Positions 16,122 through 24,372 are shown, counted from the first letter of the stretch. The stretch is DNA of 36,172 nucleotides from Hydrogenophaga intermedia (GCF_000723405.1 NZ_CCAE010000045.1:1-36172), one strand, 5' to 3'. The notes: generated by a model from the sequence alone, not told the origin. Made by a program: numbers and translations.

Positions 16122-17698
16122 CGGGAGGGTAGGCGGTAGGGCCGAGGGCGCGCATCCAGCGCGGCCTGCAAGCGGGCGTCGTGACGATACACGTCGGCGA
16201 AGAAGTGCGGGCGCCCCTGCTTGACCAGCACCGTGCCGTAGGCGATGAGCACCGGCAGCGGATCGCGCAAGGCAACGTGGGTGGACGTGCCGGCCGCCAT
16301 CTGCGCGCGAATGCGGGCCTCGTCCCACCCCGGCATGCCCGCCATGACGAAGCGCGCCAGCGCCACCGGGTCTTCGACGCGAATGCATCCGTGGCTGAAA
16401 TCCCGCCGCTCGCGCGCGAACAGGCCGACGGACGGCGTGTGGTGCAGGTAGATGTTGTCGCGGTTGGGAAAGACGAACTTGATGTCGCCCAGCGCATTGG
16501 CCGGCCCGGGGCGCTGGCGGATGCGCAGGCGCCCGGCCAGCACGGCGTCGAGTTTGGCCGGTGTCAGCGCCGTGTCCACCGACCCGTCCCCTGCGACGAA
16601 TTCGAACCCCTGGCGCGCCCAGTGCGCCGGGTCGCGGCGCAGGCGCGGCACCGTTTCCTGGCGCGCGATCGACGCAGGCACGTTCCAGTACGGGCTGAAC
16701 TCGATGCTGCGCAGGCGTTCATCGAACAGCGGCGTCGCATGGTCCAGCGCCTTGCCGACGATCACGCGCATGCTCAGGCGCACCTCGATGCGGCCGTCGA
16801 CCACCTCGTAGGCGCGCAGCACGTACTCGGGGATGTTGACGACGATCATGCGCGGCCCTTGCAACAGCGGCGTCCAGCGCAGCCGCTCCATGGTCAGGGC
16901 CACCTGGCGGACACGGGCGTCGGGCGGCACCTCCAGCGCCGCCAGGGTGCCGGCGCCCAGCACGCCGTCGGCCGTCAGGCCATGCCGCGCCTGAAAGGCC
17001 TGCAGCGCAGACTGCACGGCGCCGTCGAGTCGATCGCCCACCGGCGCATCGGGCGCCAGATCGCCCAGGAGGACCAGGCGTTGGGCCAGCAAGGGCAGGC
17101 CGGACCAGACCCCGCCCGTCTCGAGCTTGGGCGCACGCGCGCCGGGCGGTCGCGGCAGGGGCGGCAGGCCGTGCGCCCAGGCGGCGTGGCCAACCAGCGC
17201 ACGCAGGTCCAGCAACACCCGCTGCAGCTGGCGATAGATGGGCAGGGGCGGCACGGCCGCCTGCACCGCCGTGTCCAGGCGGCCCAGGGCGAGCGCGTCG
17301 GCCAGGGCCTGCGCCGGGTCGAACGCCCGAGGCGGCACGCTGAAGCGCTGGTGCACCGTGCGCGGGTCGACGCGGCCGAACGCCAGTTCATGCAGGTAGC
17401 GGCGCATGGCCGCGCCGAGGTCGGTGGCCAATCGCGCGCCGGCGGGCTCGCCGGCGTGGGCCAAGGCCTCGGGCAAGCGCTGCGCGAGCGCGTCGGTGCC
17501 GTAGTCCGCGGGGTCAAGGCCGTTCGCTGCCGCGTCCGCCAGCAGGGCCAGTGCCTGCCGCGCCAGCCTCTCGCTCCAGACCAGACCGCCGTCGGGCTCG
17601 GCCAGCACCGACGCCCCGGCAAGCCGGGGCCACCAGGGCATGGAGCCCATCGCCAGCAGCCAATGCCGCCGGCGCCAGAAAAGTGAAGCGACGCGCAT
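16118..17698 (-). CDS. L,D-transpeptidase with peptidoglycan-binding domain (LdtD/YcbB-like)
   Basis: The 526-residue periplasmic enzyme has an N-terminal hydrophobic export segment, a long scaffold domain, a PG_binding_1 domain (about residues 215-256, LDGAVQSALQAFQARHGLTA) and a YkuD catalytic domain with the active-site H436-G-C438 in SHGCIRVEDP. It makes 3-3 (meso-Dap to meso-Dap) crosslinks in peptidoglycan, and LdtD-type enzymes resist most beta-lactams except carbapenems. The ATG at 17698 has GGAGGAG 12-18 bases upstream and precedes the signal; the frame is open further upstream but low in meaning. Its stop overlaps the start of the MepK-like endopeptidase, so synthesis and cleavage of the same bond are coupled. 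Confidence 0.92.
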   Translation of the reverse strand: MRVASLFWRRRHWLLAMGSMPWWPRLAGASVLAEPDGGLVWSERLARQALALLADAAANGLDPADYGTDALAQRLPEALAHAGEPAGARLATDLGAAMRRYLHELAFGRVDPRTVHQRFSVPPRAFDPAQALADALALGRLDTAVQAAVPPLPIYRQLQRVLLDLRALVGHAAWAHGLPPLPRPPGARAPKLETGGVWSGLPLLAQRLVLLGDLAPDAPVGDRLDGAVQSALQAFQARHGLTADGVLGAGTLAALEVPPDARVRQVALTMERLRWTPLLQGPRMIVVNIPEYVLRAYEVVDGRIEVRLSMRVIVGKALDHATPLFDERLRSIEFSPYWNVPASIARQETVPRLRRDPAHWARQGFEFVAGDGSVDTALTPAKLDAVLAGRLRIRQRPGPANALGDIKFVFPNRDNIYLHHTPSVGLFARERRDFSHGCIRVEDPVALARFVMAGMPGWDEARIRAQMAAGTSTHVALRDPLPVLIAYGTVLVKQGRPHFFADVYRHDARLQAALDARPRPYRLPSR

Positions 17699-17792
17699 GG
17701 GGACATTCTCTCCTCCGGGGACGGCATGGCCCGTCGGCGGCCCGCACCCGCTGCCTCCCGCTCCACCCGCTCCCCCCCGAGAAGCGAGTCGC

Positions 17793-18584
17793 TCAAAACC
17801 GGCCGTGCCGCCCCTCGCCCGCGGCAAAGCGCTGCGCACCTTCCAGCGCATCGGGGATGCGCGCCTTGCCGCGCTGCCACTCTTGCTGCAGGGCTTCGCC
17901 CAGCGGCATATCCCACTGGGTGTAGGCGCTCTCGCGGTCGGCCCGCATCGTGGCCTGGGGAAACCCCGCGAGCTGGCGCGCCAGCGCGATCGCCGCCTCG
18001 CGCGCCTGGCCCGGCGGCACCACCCGGTTGGCCAGGCCCATGCGCAAGGCCTCGTCCGCCTTGACCTGGCGACCGGTGAGGATCAGGTCCATCGCGTGGC
18101 CCATGCCGATCAGGCGCGGCAGGCGCACCGTGCCACCGTCGATGAGCGGCACGCCGAAGCGGCGGCAGTAGACGCCGAAGTAGGCGTCGGCCTCCATCAC
18201 GCGCAGGTCGCACCAGAGCGCGAGTTCCATGCCACCGGCCACGGCCGCGCCGCTCACGGCGGCGATCACCGGCTTGGACAGGCGCAGGCGCGAGGGGCCC
18301 ATGGGGCCGATCGCGCGCGCGTCGGCGCTGTCGAAGTCCAGGTCGGCCAGCGCGCCGCCCTCGCTCGCCCGCGCGGCGCGGGCGCCGAACTGCAGGTCCC
18401 AGCCGGCGCAGAAGTGGCCATTCGCACCGTGGAAGACGGCCACCTTCGCCAACGGGTCGTCCTCGAAGGCGAGAAAGGCCGCGTGCAGTTCGCGCGCGGT
18501 GGCCGTGTCCACGGCGTTGCGCACCTCGGGGCGGTCCAGGGTGATGACGCGGATGTCGTCGAGGGATTCGGTACGGATGCTCAT
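17793..18584 (-). CDS. Crotonase/enoyl-CoA hydratase family protein, atypical active site
   Basis: The 263-residue protein has the crotonase fold: HGANGHFCAGWDL forms the first half of the CoA oxyanion hole, and AVSGAAVAGGMELALWCDLR carries the second. By alignment to rat mitochondrial hydratase, catalytic Glu144 is kept (E120) but the position of Glu164 is Cys140, and an aspartate (D149) stands in PLIDGG where hydratases have PGAGG. It may therefore catalyse another crotonase reaction (isomerase, hydrolase or lyase) instead of hydration. It is the last gene of the AtuA cluster, 10 bp after the preceding stop; its GTGAGGG ribosome site lies within a REP-like repeat. Confidence 0.88.
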   Translation of the reverse strand: MSIRTESLDDIRVITLDRPEVRNAVDTATARELHAAFLAFEDDPLAKVAVFHGANGHFCAGWDLQFGARAARASEGGALADLDFDSADARAIGPMGPSRLRLSKPVIAAVSGAAVAGGMELALWCDLRVMEADAYFGVYCRRFGVPLIDGGTVRLPRLIGMGHAMDLILTGRQVKADEALRMGLANRVVPPGQAREAAIALARQLAGFPQATMRADRESAYTQWDMPLGEALQQEWQRGKARIPDALEGAQRFAAGEGRHGRF

Positions 18585-18591
18585 GACGCGG

Positions 18592-18630
18592 CCCTCACCC
18601 CAGCCCTCTCCCGCTCGCGGCAGAGGGAGC
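18592..18630. repeat. REP-like palindromic element
   Basis: CCCTCACCCCAGCCCTCTCC followed by an inverted partner (CCCTCTCCCGC / GCGGCAGAGGG, one mismatch, 18604-18628) is the well-known dispersed palindromic unit of many proteobacteria whose translations read LPLPRAGEGWGEG. It spans the junction of two genes, supplying the stop codon of one and the Shine-Dalgarno of the next. Confidence 0.75.
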
Positions 18631-19008
18631 TTCGTCAGCCCACCAGCCCACGCGCGGCTGCTGCAGCGCGGCATCGAGCTCGGCCGCTTCCACCTCGATC
18701 TCCAGCCGCAGCAGGGCCGCCGCCATGGCCTTGCCCAGGTTGTCCAGGCGCAGGTTGCGCGCACCGCCGCCCTGCAGCGCGCCCTTCAGCACGAACTTCA
18801 TTGCCAGGATGTTGGGCAGGGCCCAGGCGTCCACCTCGCCCGCCAGCCAGGGCGCGAAGTGTTCGCGCACGCGATCGGCCGTGACCTCGCGCTCGAGGAT
18901 GGCGTAGCCCGCAGCGTTCCAGGCGAACAGGCCGAAGTCCACCCAGTCGGCCTTGTCGCCGCTGCGTGCATGCGCAACGCGGGCCAGGGGAATGCGCGAC
19001 AGGCTCAT
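18595..19008 (-). CDS. AtuA-like small subunit/ferredoxin-fold domain protein
   Basis: The 137-residue product matches the small AtuA C-terminal-like domain: IPLARVAHARSGDKADWVDF with LFAWNAAGYAILEREVTADR, and the closing NLGKAMAAALLRLEIEV. In many bacteria this ~100-residue piece is fused to, or immediately follows, the large DUF1446 AtuA protein, as here (ATGA overlap 19005-19008). The two probably form one complex. The last ~11 residues (PSAASGRGLG) are encoded by a REP-like element and are unlikely to belong to the ancestral protein. No reaction is established for this piece. Confidence 0.82.
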   Translation of the reverse strand: MSLSRIPLARVAHARSGDKADWVDFGLFAWNAAGYAILEREVTADRVREHFAPWLAGEVDAWALPNILAMKFVLKGALQGGGARNLRLDNLGKAMAAALLRLEIEVEAAELDAALQQPRVGWWADEAPSAASGRGLG

Positions 19009-20408
19009 GGTGCCTCTCCCAGCAACTCGATCTGCACGCCCGCTTCCACCTCGCCGCGCGCCACCAGCGTCGGCCAGATGCCCAGCAGTTCACTCACGTT
19101 GTGCAGCCCCGTGAAACCGCAGGTGTAGGCCGGGCCGCTGAGGCCCATCCACGGAAACAGGCGACCGAAGCCCTCCGCCGCGGCCTTCTCGTTGGTGCGC
19201 AGCACCAGCCGTGTCCACAGCTCATTGAGCTGGTTCAGCGCGTCAACCGCCGGCAGCGGCGCCAGCGGCCCGTGCGCCGAATTGAGGCCCGGATACTCCA
19301 CGTACAACTCCTCGTGCGGCACGCGCCGCTCCTTCAGCAAGGTGCGAATGGTCGCCTGCGCCTGCTGCGACTTGTCCCAGGCGTCGGGCCAGGAAAAGCC
19401 CCAGGTCACCTCGGCCTTGTAGCCGTCGCGAAAGCCCGCCACCACCTTCAGCCGATCGCCCGGCGCACGGCCGCGCGCGCCCGTGAGCCGCACGCGGTCC
19501 TGCCCCAGGTCGTCCAGGCGGATGCCGCCCATGTCCAGCACCACGTCGGGGCTGTGGTACGCGTGCGGGTCGTGCACCTCGTACAGCAACTGCTGGCGCA
19601 CGGTGTCGAAGTTGATGCGCCCGCCCGTGCCCGGCGCCTTGGTGATGATCGCGCTGCCATCGGCGCCGACCTCGGCGATGGGGTAGCCGATATGCGCGAG
19701 ATCGGGAATCGATTGCCAGTGGCCCTGAGCACCGAAGTTGCCACCGCTGCCCTGCCCCGAGCACTCCAGCAGGTGCCCCACCGCGAGGCCCTGCGCCAGG
19801 CGGTCGAGTTCGGCGCCTTCCAGCGCGCCCTCGACGCTCCAGCCGTGCGCGTGCGCGATCGGCCCCAGGAACAGGGCCGCGTCCGCCACGCGGCCGGTGA
19901 TGACGATCTGCGCGCCCTCGTCCAGCGCCTGCACGATGGGATCGGCCCCCAGGTAAGCGTTGGCGAACACCAGGCGCTCGCGCACCGCGTCCACCGACGC
20001 GCCGGTGAACAGGTGGGCGAATTCGCCACCGGCACCGCTTGTGTCAGCCAGCCGCGGCAGCACGTCGTCGCCCGTCACCACCGCGATGCGCGCCTTCAGC
20101 CCCTTGGCCGCGAAGGCCGCCAGCACCGCCTGCGCCGCGCCGCGCGGGTTCAGCCCGCCCGCATTGCAGACGAAGCGCACGCCGTGGCGCTGCATCAGCG
20201 GCCACAGGCGCAACAGCAGCGGCACCACGTCGCGCGCGTAACCCAGGGCAGGGTCGCGCTGGCGGTCCTTCTGCAGGATGGCCAGCGTGAGTTCGGCCAG
20301 GTGATCGCTCGCGATGAACTGCACATCGCCGCGTTCGATGCTCGCGGCGATGGGTTCCCAGGCGTCGCCATAGAAGCCCAGGCCGGCGCCGATGCGTACG
20401 GTTTTCAT
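19005..20408 (-). CDS. AtuA family protein (DUF1446), acyclic-terpene-utilisation type
   Basis: The 467-residue protein is of the DUF1446/AtuA family: KTVRIGAGLGFYGDAWEP at the start, IASDHLAELTLAIL, FVCNAGGLNPRG, ITGRVADAALFLGP, and HLLECSGQGSGGNFG are family blocks. In Pseudomonas, AtuA belongs to the citronellol/geraniol catabolic cluster, but the family also occurs in other acyl-CoA pathways and its chemistry is not settled. It overlaps the small AtuA-like gene by 4 bp and is followed by a crotonase. It is divergent from the liv-type transport operon, sharing a 124-bp regulatory region that contains a long palindrome. The ATG at 20408 has no strong ribosome site. Confidence 0.88.
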   Translation of the reverse strand: MKTVRIGAGLGFYGDAWEPIAASIERGDVQFIASDHLAELTLAILQKDRQRDPALGYARDVVPLLLRLWPLMQRHGVRFVCNAGGLNPRGAAQAVLAAFAAKGLKARIAVVTGDDVLPRLADTSGAGGEFAHLFTGASVDAVRERLVFANAYLGADPIVQALDEGAQIVITGRVADAALFLGPIAHAHGWSVEGALEGAELDRLAQGLAVGHLLECSGQGSGGNFGAQGHWQSIPDLAHIGYPIAEVGADGSAIITKAPGTGGRINFDTVRQQLLYEVHDPHAYHSPDVVLDMGGIRLDDLGQDRVRLTGARGRAPGDRLKVVAGFRDGYKAEVTWGFSWPDAWDKSQQAQATIRTLLKERRVPHEELYVEYPGLNSAHGPLAPLPAVDALNQLNELWTRLVLRTNEKAAAEGFGRLFPWMGLSGPAYTCGFTGLHNVSELLGIWPTLVARGEVEAGVQIELLGEAP

Positions 20409-20436
20409 GGCCGGTCATCTTCGTGGCGCCTGCGCG

Positions 20437-20468
20437 ACTGCCGATGGGGGAGAACCCCTAGCGGCAGT
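20437..20468. promoter_or_regulatory. 32-bp near-perfect palindrome between AtuA cluster and liv operon
   Basis: ACTGCCG (20437-20443) and CGGCAGT (20462-20468) are perfect inverted arms; inside them GGGG (20447-20450) pairs with CCCC (20455-20458) and T20445 with A20460. Only one base pair in the arms and the central AGAA are unpaired; one G-T pairing also occurs. It lies 29-60 bp before the AtuA start and 65-96 bp before the livH start, a natural place for an operator controlling both transcripts. TATAAA at 20484-20489 could be the livH -10 box. Confidence 0.55.
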
Positions 20469-20532
20469 CCCGGGGAGGACAGCTATAAATCTTCAGCCCC
20501 CCGGTGGCAAAACAACGACAGGAGACAGTTCC

Positions 20533-21408
20533 GTGCAACTGCTGCAACTGCTGATCAGCGGGGCGGCCCAGGGATGCATCTACGGCCTCATCGCGCTGGG
20601 CTTCGTGCTCATCTACAAGGCGACCGAGACCGTGAGCTTCGCGCAGGGCGACCTCATGATGGTGGGCGCCTTCGGCGGCCTGCTCACCATGACGCTGCTG
20701 GGCTTTCCCTTCTGGCTCTCCGTCATCGCCGCCATCCTCGGCATGGGCCTGTTCGGCATCGTGCTCGAACGCCTGGTGATCCGCCCCATCCTGGGGCAAC
20801 CCGCCTTTTCCATCGTCATGCTCACCATCGGCGTGGGCTACTTCCTGCGCGGCGTGATCACCATGATCCCCAACATCGGCACCGAGACGCACACGCTGCC
20901 GGTGCCCTACGCGGGGCAGGTGCTCAAGCTGGGCGCGCTGGTCATCTCGGCCGAGCAGATCGTGGTGATCGGCGCCACCGCCGTGCTCTGCGCGGTGCTG
21001 TTCACCATGTTCCGCTACAGCAAGCTGGGCATCGCCATGCAGGCGGCGTCGCAGAACCAGTTGGCGGCCTACTACATGGGCATTCCGGTCAAGCGGCTCA
21101 ATGGCCTGGTGTGGGGTCTGGCGGCCGGCGTGGCGGCCATCGCCGGCCTGCTGCTGGCGCCCATCACCTTCGTGCACGCCAACATGGGCTTCATCGGTCT
21201 CAAGGCCTTCCCGGCGGCGGTGGTGGGTGGCTTCGGCAGCCTGCCCGGCGCCATCGTGGGTGGTCTCATCATCGGCATCGTCGAGGCCGTCGCGGGCTTC
21301 TACCTGCCTGAAGGCTTCAAGGACATCGCACCCTACATCGTGGTGCTGCTCATGCTGGTGCTCAAGCCCAATGGCTTGTTCGGCGAAAAACTCCGCAAGA
21401 AGGTCTGA
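20533..21408 (+). CDS. livH: Branched-chain-type ABC transporter permease LivH
   Basis: The 291-residue permease has about eight hydrophobic segments and the LivH landmarks ISGAAQGCIYGLIALGFVL, FAQGDLMMVGAFGG and the EAA-like SKLGIAMQAASQNQLAAYYM loop that meets the ATPases. Systems of this family import hydrophobic amino acids but also aromatic and other carboxylates. GTG at 20533 is the start: AGGAGA is 9-14 bases upstream and the hydrophobic N-terminus begins there. First gene of livHMGF-ligase-receptor-receptor. Confidence 0.93.
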   Translation: MQLLQLLISGAAQGCIYGLIALGFVLIYKATETVSFAQGDLMMVGAFGGLLTMTLLGFPFWLSVIAAILGMGLFGIVLERLVIRPILGQPAFSIVMLTIGVGYFLRGVITMIPNIGTETHTLPVPYAGQVLKLGALVISAEQIVVIGATAVLCAVLFTMFRYSKLGIAMQAASQNQLAAYYMGIPVKRLNGLVWGLAAGVAAIAGLLLAPITFVHANMGFIGLKAFPAAVVGGFGSLPGAIVGGLIIGIVEAVAGFYLPEGFKDIAPYIVVLLMLVLKPNGLFGEKLRKKV

Positions 21409-21417
21409 GGCCGAACG

Positions 21418-22494
21418 ATGCGATTCCTCTTCAAGACCCAATACGACCAGGACATCCGCCTCGCCAAGCACGGCGGGCATGTGTTCTGGTACGGCCTGCT
21501 GAGCCTGTTCCTGCTGGTGGCGCCCTGGGCCATCGACGAGTACTGGCTCGCTCAACTCACCTTCGTGCTGATCTACGGCATCGTCGGCCTGGGCCTCATG
21601 CTGCTGGCCGGGTTCACCGGCCTGTTCTCGCTCGGTCACGCCGCCTTCCTGGGCGTGGGCGCGTACACGCAGGCTGTCATGGTGAACGCGGGCGTGCCCT
21701 TCCCCATCGCCCTGGCCTGCGCGGGCCTGCTGGCAGCCGCCGTGGGCGTGGTGGTGGGTCTGCCCGCGCTGCGCGTCAAGGGCATCTACCTGGGCATGGC
21801 CACCCTGGCCTTCGGCTTCATCGTCGAAGAGGGCATGGCGCGCTGGGAATCGGTCACCGGCGGCAACAAGGGGCTGATGGTCAACTACCCCTCGCTCTTC
21901 GGCTGGGACCTCGACTCCACCAACGAGTTCTATTTCCTCTGCCTGGTGGTGTGCGTGCTCAGCACCCTGGCCATCGTCAACCTCATGCGCTCGTCCACCG
22001 GCCGCGCGTTCGTGGCCATCCGCGACTCGGAGATCTCCGCGCAGAGCATGGGCATCCACCTGGCGCGCTACAAGACCCTGTCCTTCGCGCTGTCGGCTGC
22101 CCTGGCGGGCCTGGGCGGCGCGCTCTACGCGCACAAGATCCAGTTCCTCTCGCCGGAACAGTTCTCCATCATCCAGTCGATCGACCTGCTGCTGATGGTG
22201 GTCATCGGCGGGCTGGGCTCCATCCACGGCGCCTTCCTCGGCGCCATCTTCCTCATCGTCATGCCGCAGCTCATCGCGCTCGGCAAGGACGTGCTACCCG
22301 AGGCCATCGGCCAGTCCGCCGGTCTGCAGGGCGCGGTGTACGGCGCGGTGCTCATCGCCTTCGTGCTGTTCGAGCCCATGGGGCTGTACGGGCGCTGGCT
22401 CAAGATCCGCGCGTACTTCCAGCTCTTCCCGTTCTACCGCCAGGGCATGTTCAAGCGGCAGAAGTCGTTCCAGAAATCGGACCGCCTGAAATGA
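21418..22494 (+). CDS. livM: Branched-chain-type ABC transporter permease LivM
   Basis: The 358-residue second permease shows the LivM blocks LIYGIVGLGLMLLAGFTGLF, SLGHAAFLGVGAYTQA and SSTGRAFVAIRDSEISAQSM with GIHLARYKTLSFALSA, the coupling loop to the ATPase. About eight to nine membrane segments. It starts 9 bp after livH. The C-terminus has a basic cytoplasmic tail (FYRQGMFKRQKSFQKSDRLK). A 238-bp gap containing a palindromic element separates it from livG, unlike the tight spacing elsewhere in the operon. Confidence 0.94.
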   Translation: MRFLFKTQYDQDIRLAKHGGHVFWYGLLSLFLLVAPWAIDEYWLAQLTFVLIYGIVGLGLMLLAGFTGLFSLGHAAFLGVGAYTQAVMVNAGVPFPIALACAGLLAAAVGVVVGLPALRVKGIYLGMATLAFGFIVEEGMARWESVTGGNKGLMVNYPSLFGWDLDSTNEFYFLCLVVCVLSTLAIVNLMRSSTGRAFVAIRDSEISAQSMGIHLARYKTLSFALSAALAGLGGALYAHKIQFLSPEQFSIIQSIDLLLMVVIGGLGSIHGAFLGAIFLIVMPQLIALGKDVLPEAIGQSAGLQGAVYGAVLIAFVLFEPMGLYGRWLKIRAYFQLFPFYRQGMFKRQKSFQKSDRLK

Positions 22495-22587
22495 GCTTCC
22501 ACCTCGTTCTGCCCGCGGATCGAACTGGCCGGGGCTTCACTTCTCGCCGCCAACCACGTTGGCGCGCAGATATCCCGAGCGCGGCGA

Positions 22588-22693
22588 GGGCGGTGGTGGA
22601 CAGGGGGGAAGGGCGCAGCGAAATAAAGGAGGAGGACGGCGCAGCCGTCCGGGGGACATTCGCGGAGCCCTTCCCCCCTGGCCGCCGCCGCCC
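22588..22693. repeat. 106-bp palindromic element (double hairpin) between livM and livG
   Basis: The outer arms 22588-22614 and 22667-22693 are 27-base inverted copies with 24 Watson-Crick pairs, two G-T pairs and one mismatch; the 14 bases CAGGGGGGAAGGGC pair perfectly. Inside is a second perfect hairpin GGACGGC-GCA-GCCGTCC (22634-22650). This has the form of a BIME/MITE-like dispersed palindrome. It sits inside an operon and would fold in the mRNA. The rest of the 22495-22732 gap shows nothing else I can support. Confidence 0.75.
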
Positions 22694-22732
22694 GGTGTCT
22701 CCGGAGAAAACGGCACCCCATCAGGCGACACC

Positions 22733-23569
22733 ATGAACGACACCCTGCTCTCAGCCAAGAACCTCAGCGTGCGCTTCGGTGGCGTGCTGGCGGTCAACAA
22801 CGTGAGCTTCGACGTGAAGAAGGGCGAGGTGTTCACCCTCATCGGCCCCAACGGCGCGGGCAAGACCACGGTGTTCAACCTCATCAGCCGCATCTACACG
22901 CCCACCACCGGCACCATCGACTACGCCGGCCACGGCGGCCCCGTGCGCCTGACGGACCAGGCGCCGCACACCATCGCCCGCCTGGGCATCGCGCGCACCT
23001 TCCAGAACATCGAGCTGTTCGAGCACGCCACGGTGCTGCAGAACCTGCTGATCGGCCGCCACACGCACCGCAAGACGGGCCTGTGGAGCGAGCTCTTCTT
23101 CACCGGCAAGACGCGCGCGGCCGAGATCGAGGCGCGCGAGAAGGTCGAGCACGTCATCGACCTGCTGGACCTGCAGCACCACCGCGAAAGCCTGGTGGCC
23201 GGCCTGCCCTACGGCGTGCGCAAGGTGGTGGAACTGGCGCGCGCCCTGTGCACCGAGCCGCGCCTGCTGCTGCTCGACGAACCCTCCTCCGGCCTGAACG
23301 TGGAAGAGACCGAGGACATGGCCTTCTGGATCACCGACATCAAGAACGAGCTCGGCATCACGGTGCTGATGGTGGAGCACGACATGAGTCTGGTGTCCAA
23401 GGTATCCGACCGGGTGCTGGCCATGAGCATGGGCACCGAGCTGGCCACCGGCACGCCGGCCGAGGTGCAGGCCGACCCGGGCGTGATCGAGGCCTACCTG
23501 GGCAGCGTGGACGACGTGTCCAGCCTGCGCCGCGAGAACCACAAGACGTCCCACAAGGTGTCCGCATGA
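22733..23569 (+). CDS. livG: Branched-chain-type ABC transporter ATPase LivG
   Basis: The 278-residue ATPase has Walker A GPNGAGKTT, Q-loop RTFQNIELF, Walker B LLLLDEPSSGLN and H-loop VEHDMSL. As in other LivG proteins the signature is degenerate (GLPYGVRKVVELARAL instead of LSGGQ). One of two ATPases energising LivHM. ATG 22733 with AGGCG 8-12 bases before; the strong GGAGA further up is too distant. It overlaps livF by 4 bp (ATGA). Because the palindromic element ends 39 bp upstream, livG translation may be affected by its folding. Confidence 0.94.
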   Translation: MNDTLLSAKNLSVRFGGVLAVNNVSFDVKKGEVFTLIGPNGAGKTTVFNLISRIYTPTTGTIDYAGHGGPVRLTDQAPHTIARLGIARTFQNIELFEHATVLQNLLIGRHTHRKTGLWSELFFTGKTRAAEIEAREKVEHVIDLLDLQHHRESLVAGLPYGVRKVVELARALCTEPRLLLLDEPSSGLNVEETEDMAFWITDIKNELGITVLMVEHDMSLVSKVSDRVLAMSMGTELATGTPAEVQADPGVIEAYLGSVDDVSSLRRENHKTSHKVSA

Positions 23570-24354
23570 GCGTTCCGACGAGCGACGCCCCCGTCCTCAA
23601 GCTCTCCAACGTCGAGAGCGCCTACGGCCCCATCAAGGCCATCCGCGGCGTGAGCCTGCAGGTGCGCCGCGGAGAGATCGCCACCGTGCTGGGCAGCAAC
23701 GGTGCGGGCAAGACCACCATCCTCAAGACCATCAGCGGCATCATCGACCCGCGCAAGGGCTCGGTGGAGTTCAAGGGCGAGAACATCACCGCGCTGGACC
23801 CGGCGCACATCGTGCAGCAGGGCCTGCTGCACGTGCCCGAGGGGCGCGAGGTGTTCCCGCTGCTCAGCGTGCGCGACAACCTGCTCATGGGTGCCTACAC
23901 CCGCAAGGACCGTGACGGCGTGGCGCGCGACATGGAGATGGTGTTCGGCTACTTCCCCATCCTGAGGGAACGCGCCACGCAGGACGCCGGCCTGCTCTCG
24001 GGCGGGCAACAGCAGATGCTGGCCATCAGCCGCGCGCTCATGGCCAACCCCGATCTGATCCTGCTCGACGAGCCCAGCCTGGGCCTGTCGCCCAAGCTCA
24101 CCAAGGAAATCTTCGAGATCGTGGTGCGCATCAACCGCGAGCGCGGCACCACCATCCTGCTGGTGGAGCAGAACGCCAACATGGCGCTCAACGCGGCCGA
24201 CTACGGCTACGTGCTGGAGAACGGCCGCATCGTGATGGAAGACACCTGCGCCCACCTGCGCGAGAAGGACGACATCAAGGAGTTCTACCTCGGCATGAAG
24301 GAAGCCGGCGTGCGCGCCGACCGCCGCTGGAAGAAGAAAAAGAACTGGCGCTGA
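23566..24354 (+). CDS. livF: Branched-chain-type ABC transporter ATPase LivF
   Basis: The 262-residue ATPase has Walker A GSNGAGKTT, signature LLSGGQQQMLAISRAL, Walker B LILLDEPSLGLSP and H-loop VEQNANMAL, with the LivF-specific HVPEGREVFPLLSVRDNLLM. It pairs with LivG beneath the LivHM permeases. The C-terminus is unusually extended and basic (GVRADRRWKKKKNWR) compared with the common LivF end near YLG. It overlaps livG by 4 bp and is followed 18 bp later by the ligase gene with its own GGAGACA ribosome site. Confidence 0.94.
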   Translation: MSVPTSDAPVLKLSNVESAYGPIKAIRGVSLQVRRGEIATVLGSNGAGKTTILKTISGIIDPRKGSVEFKGENITALDPAHIVQQGLLHVPEGREVFPLLSVRDNLLMGAYTRKDRDGVARDMEMVFGYFPILRERATQDAGLLSGGQQQMLAISRALMANPDLILLDEPSLGLSPKLTKEIFEIVVRINRERGTTILLVEQNANMALNAADYGYVLENGRIVMEDTCAHLREKDDIKEFYLGMKEAGVRADRRWKKKKNWR

Positions 24355-24372
24355 AACAAGCGGAGACACGTC

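Noticed and set aside
22667..22732. Attenuator or riboswitch controlling livG
   Set aside because: Apart from the palindromic repeat no known aptamer core or terminator/anti-terminator pair could be recognised; a dispersed element is the simpler reading.
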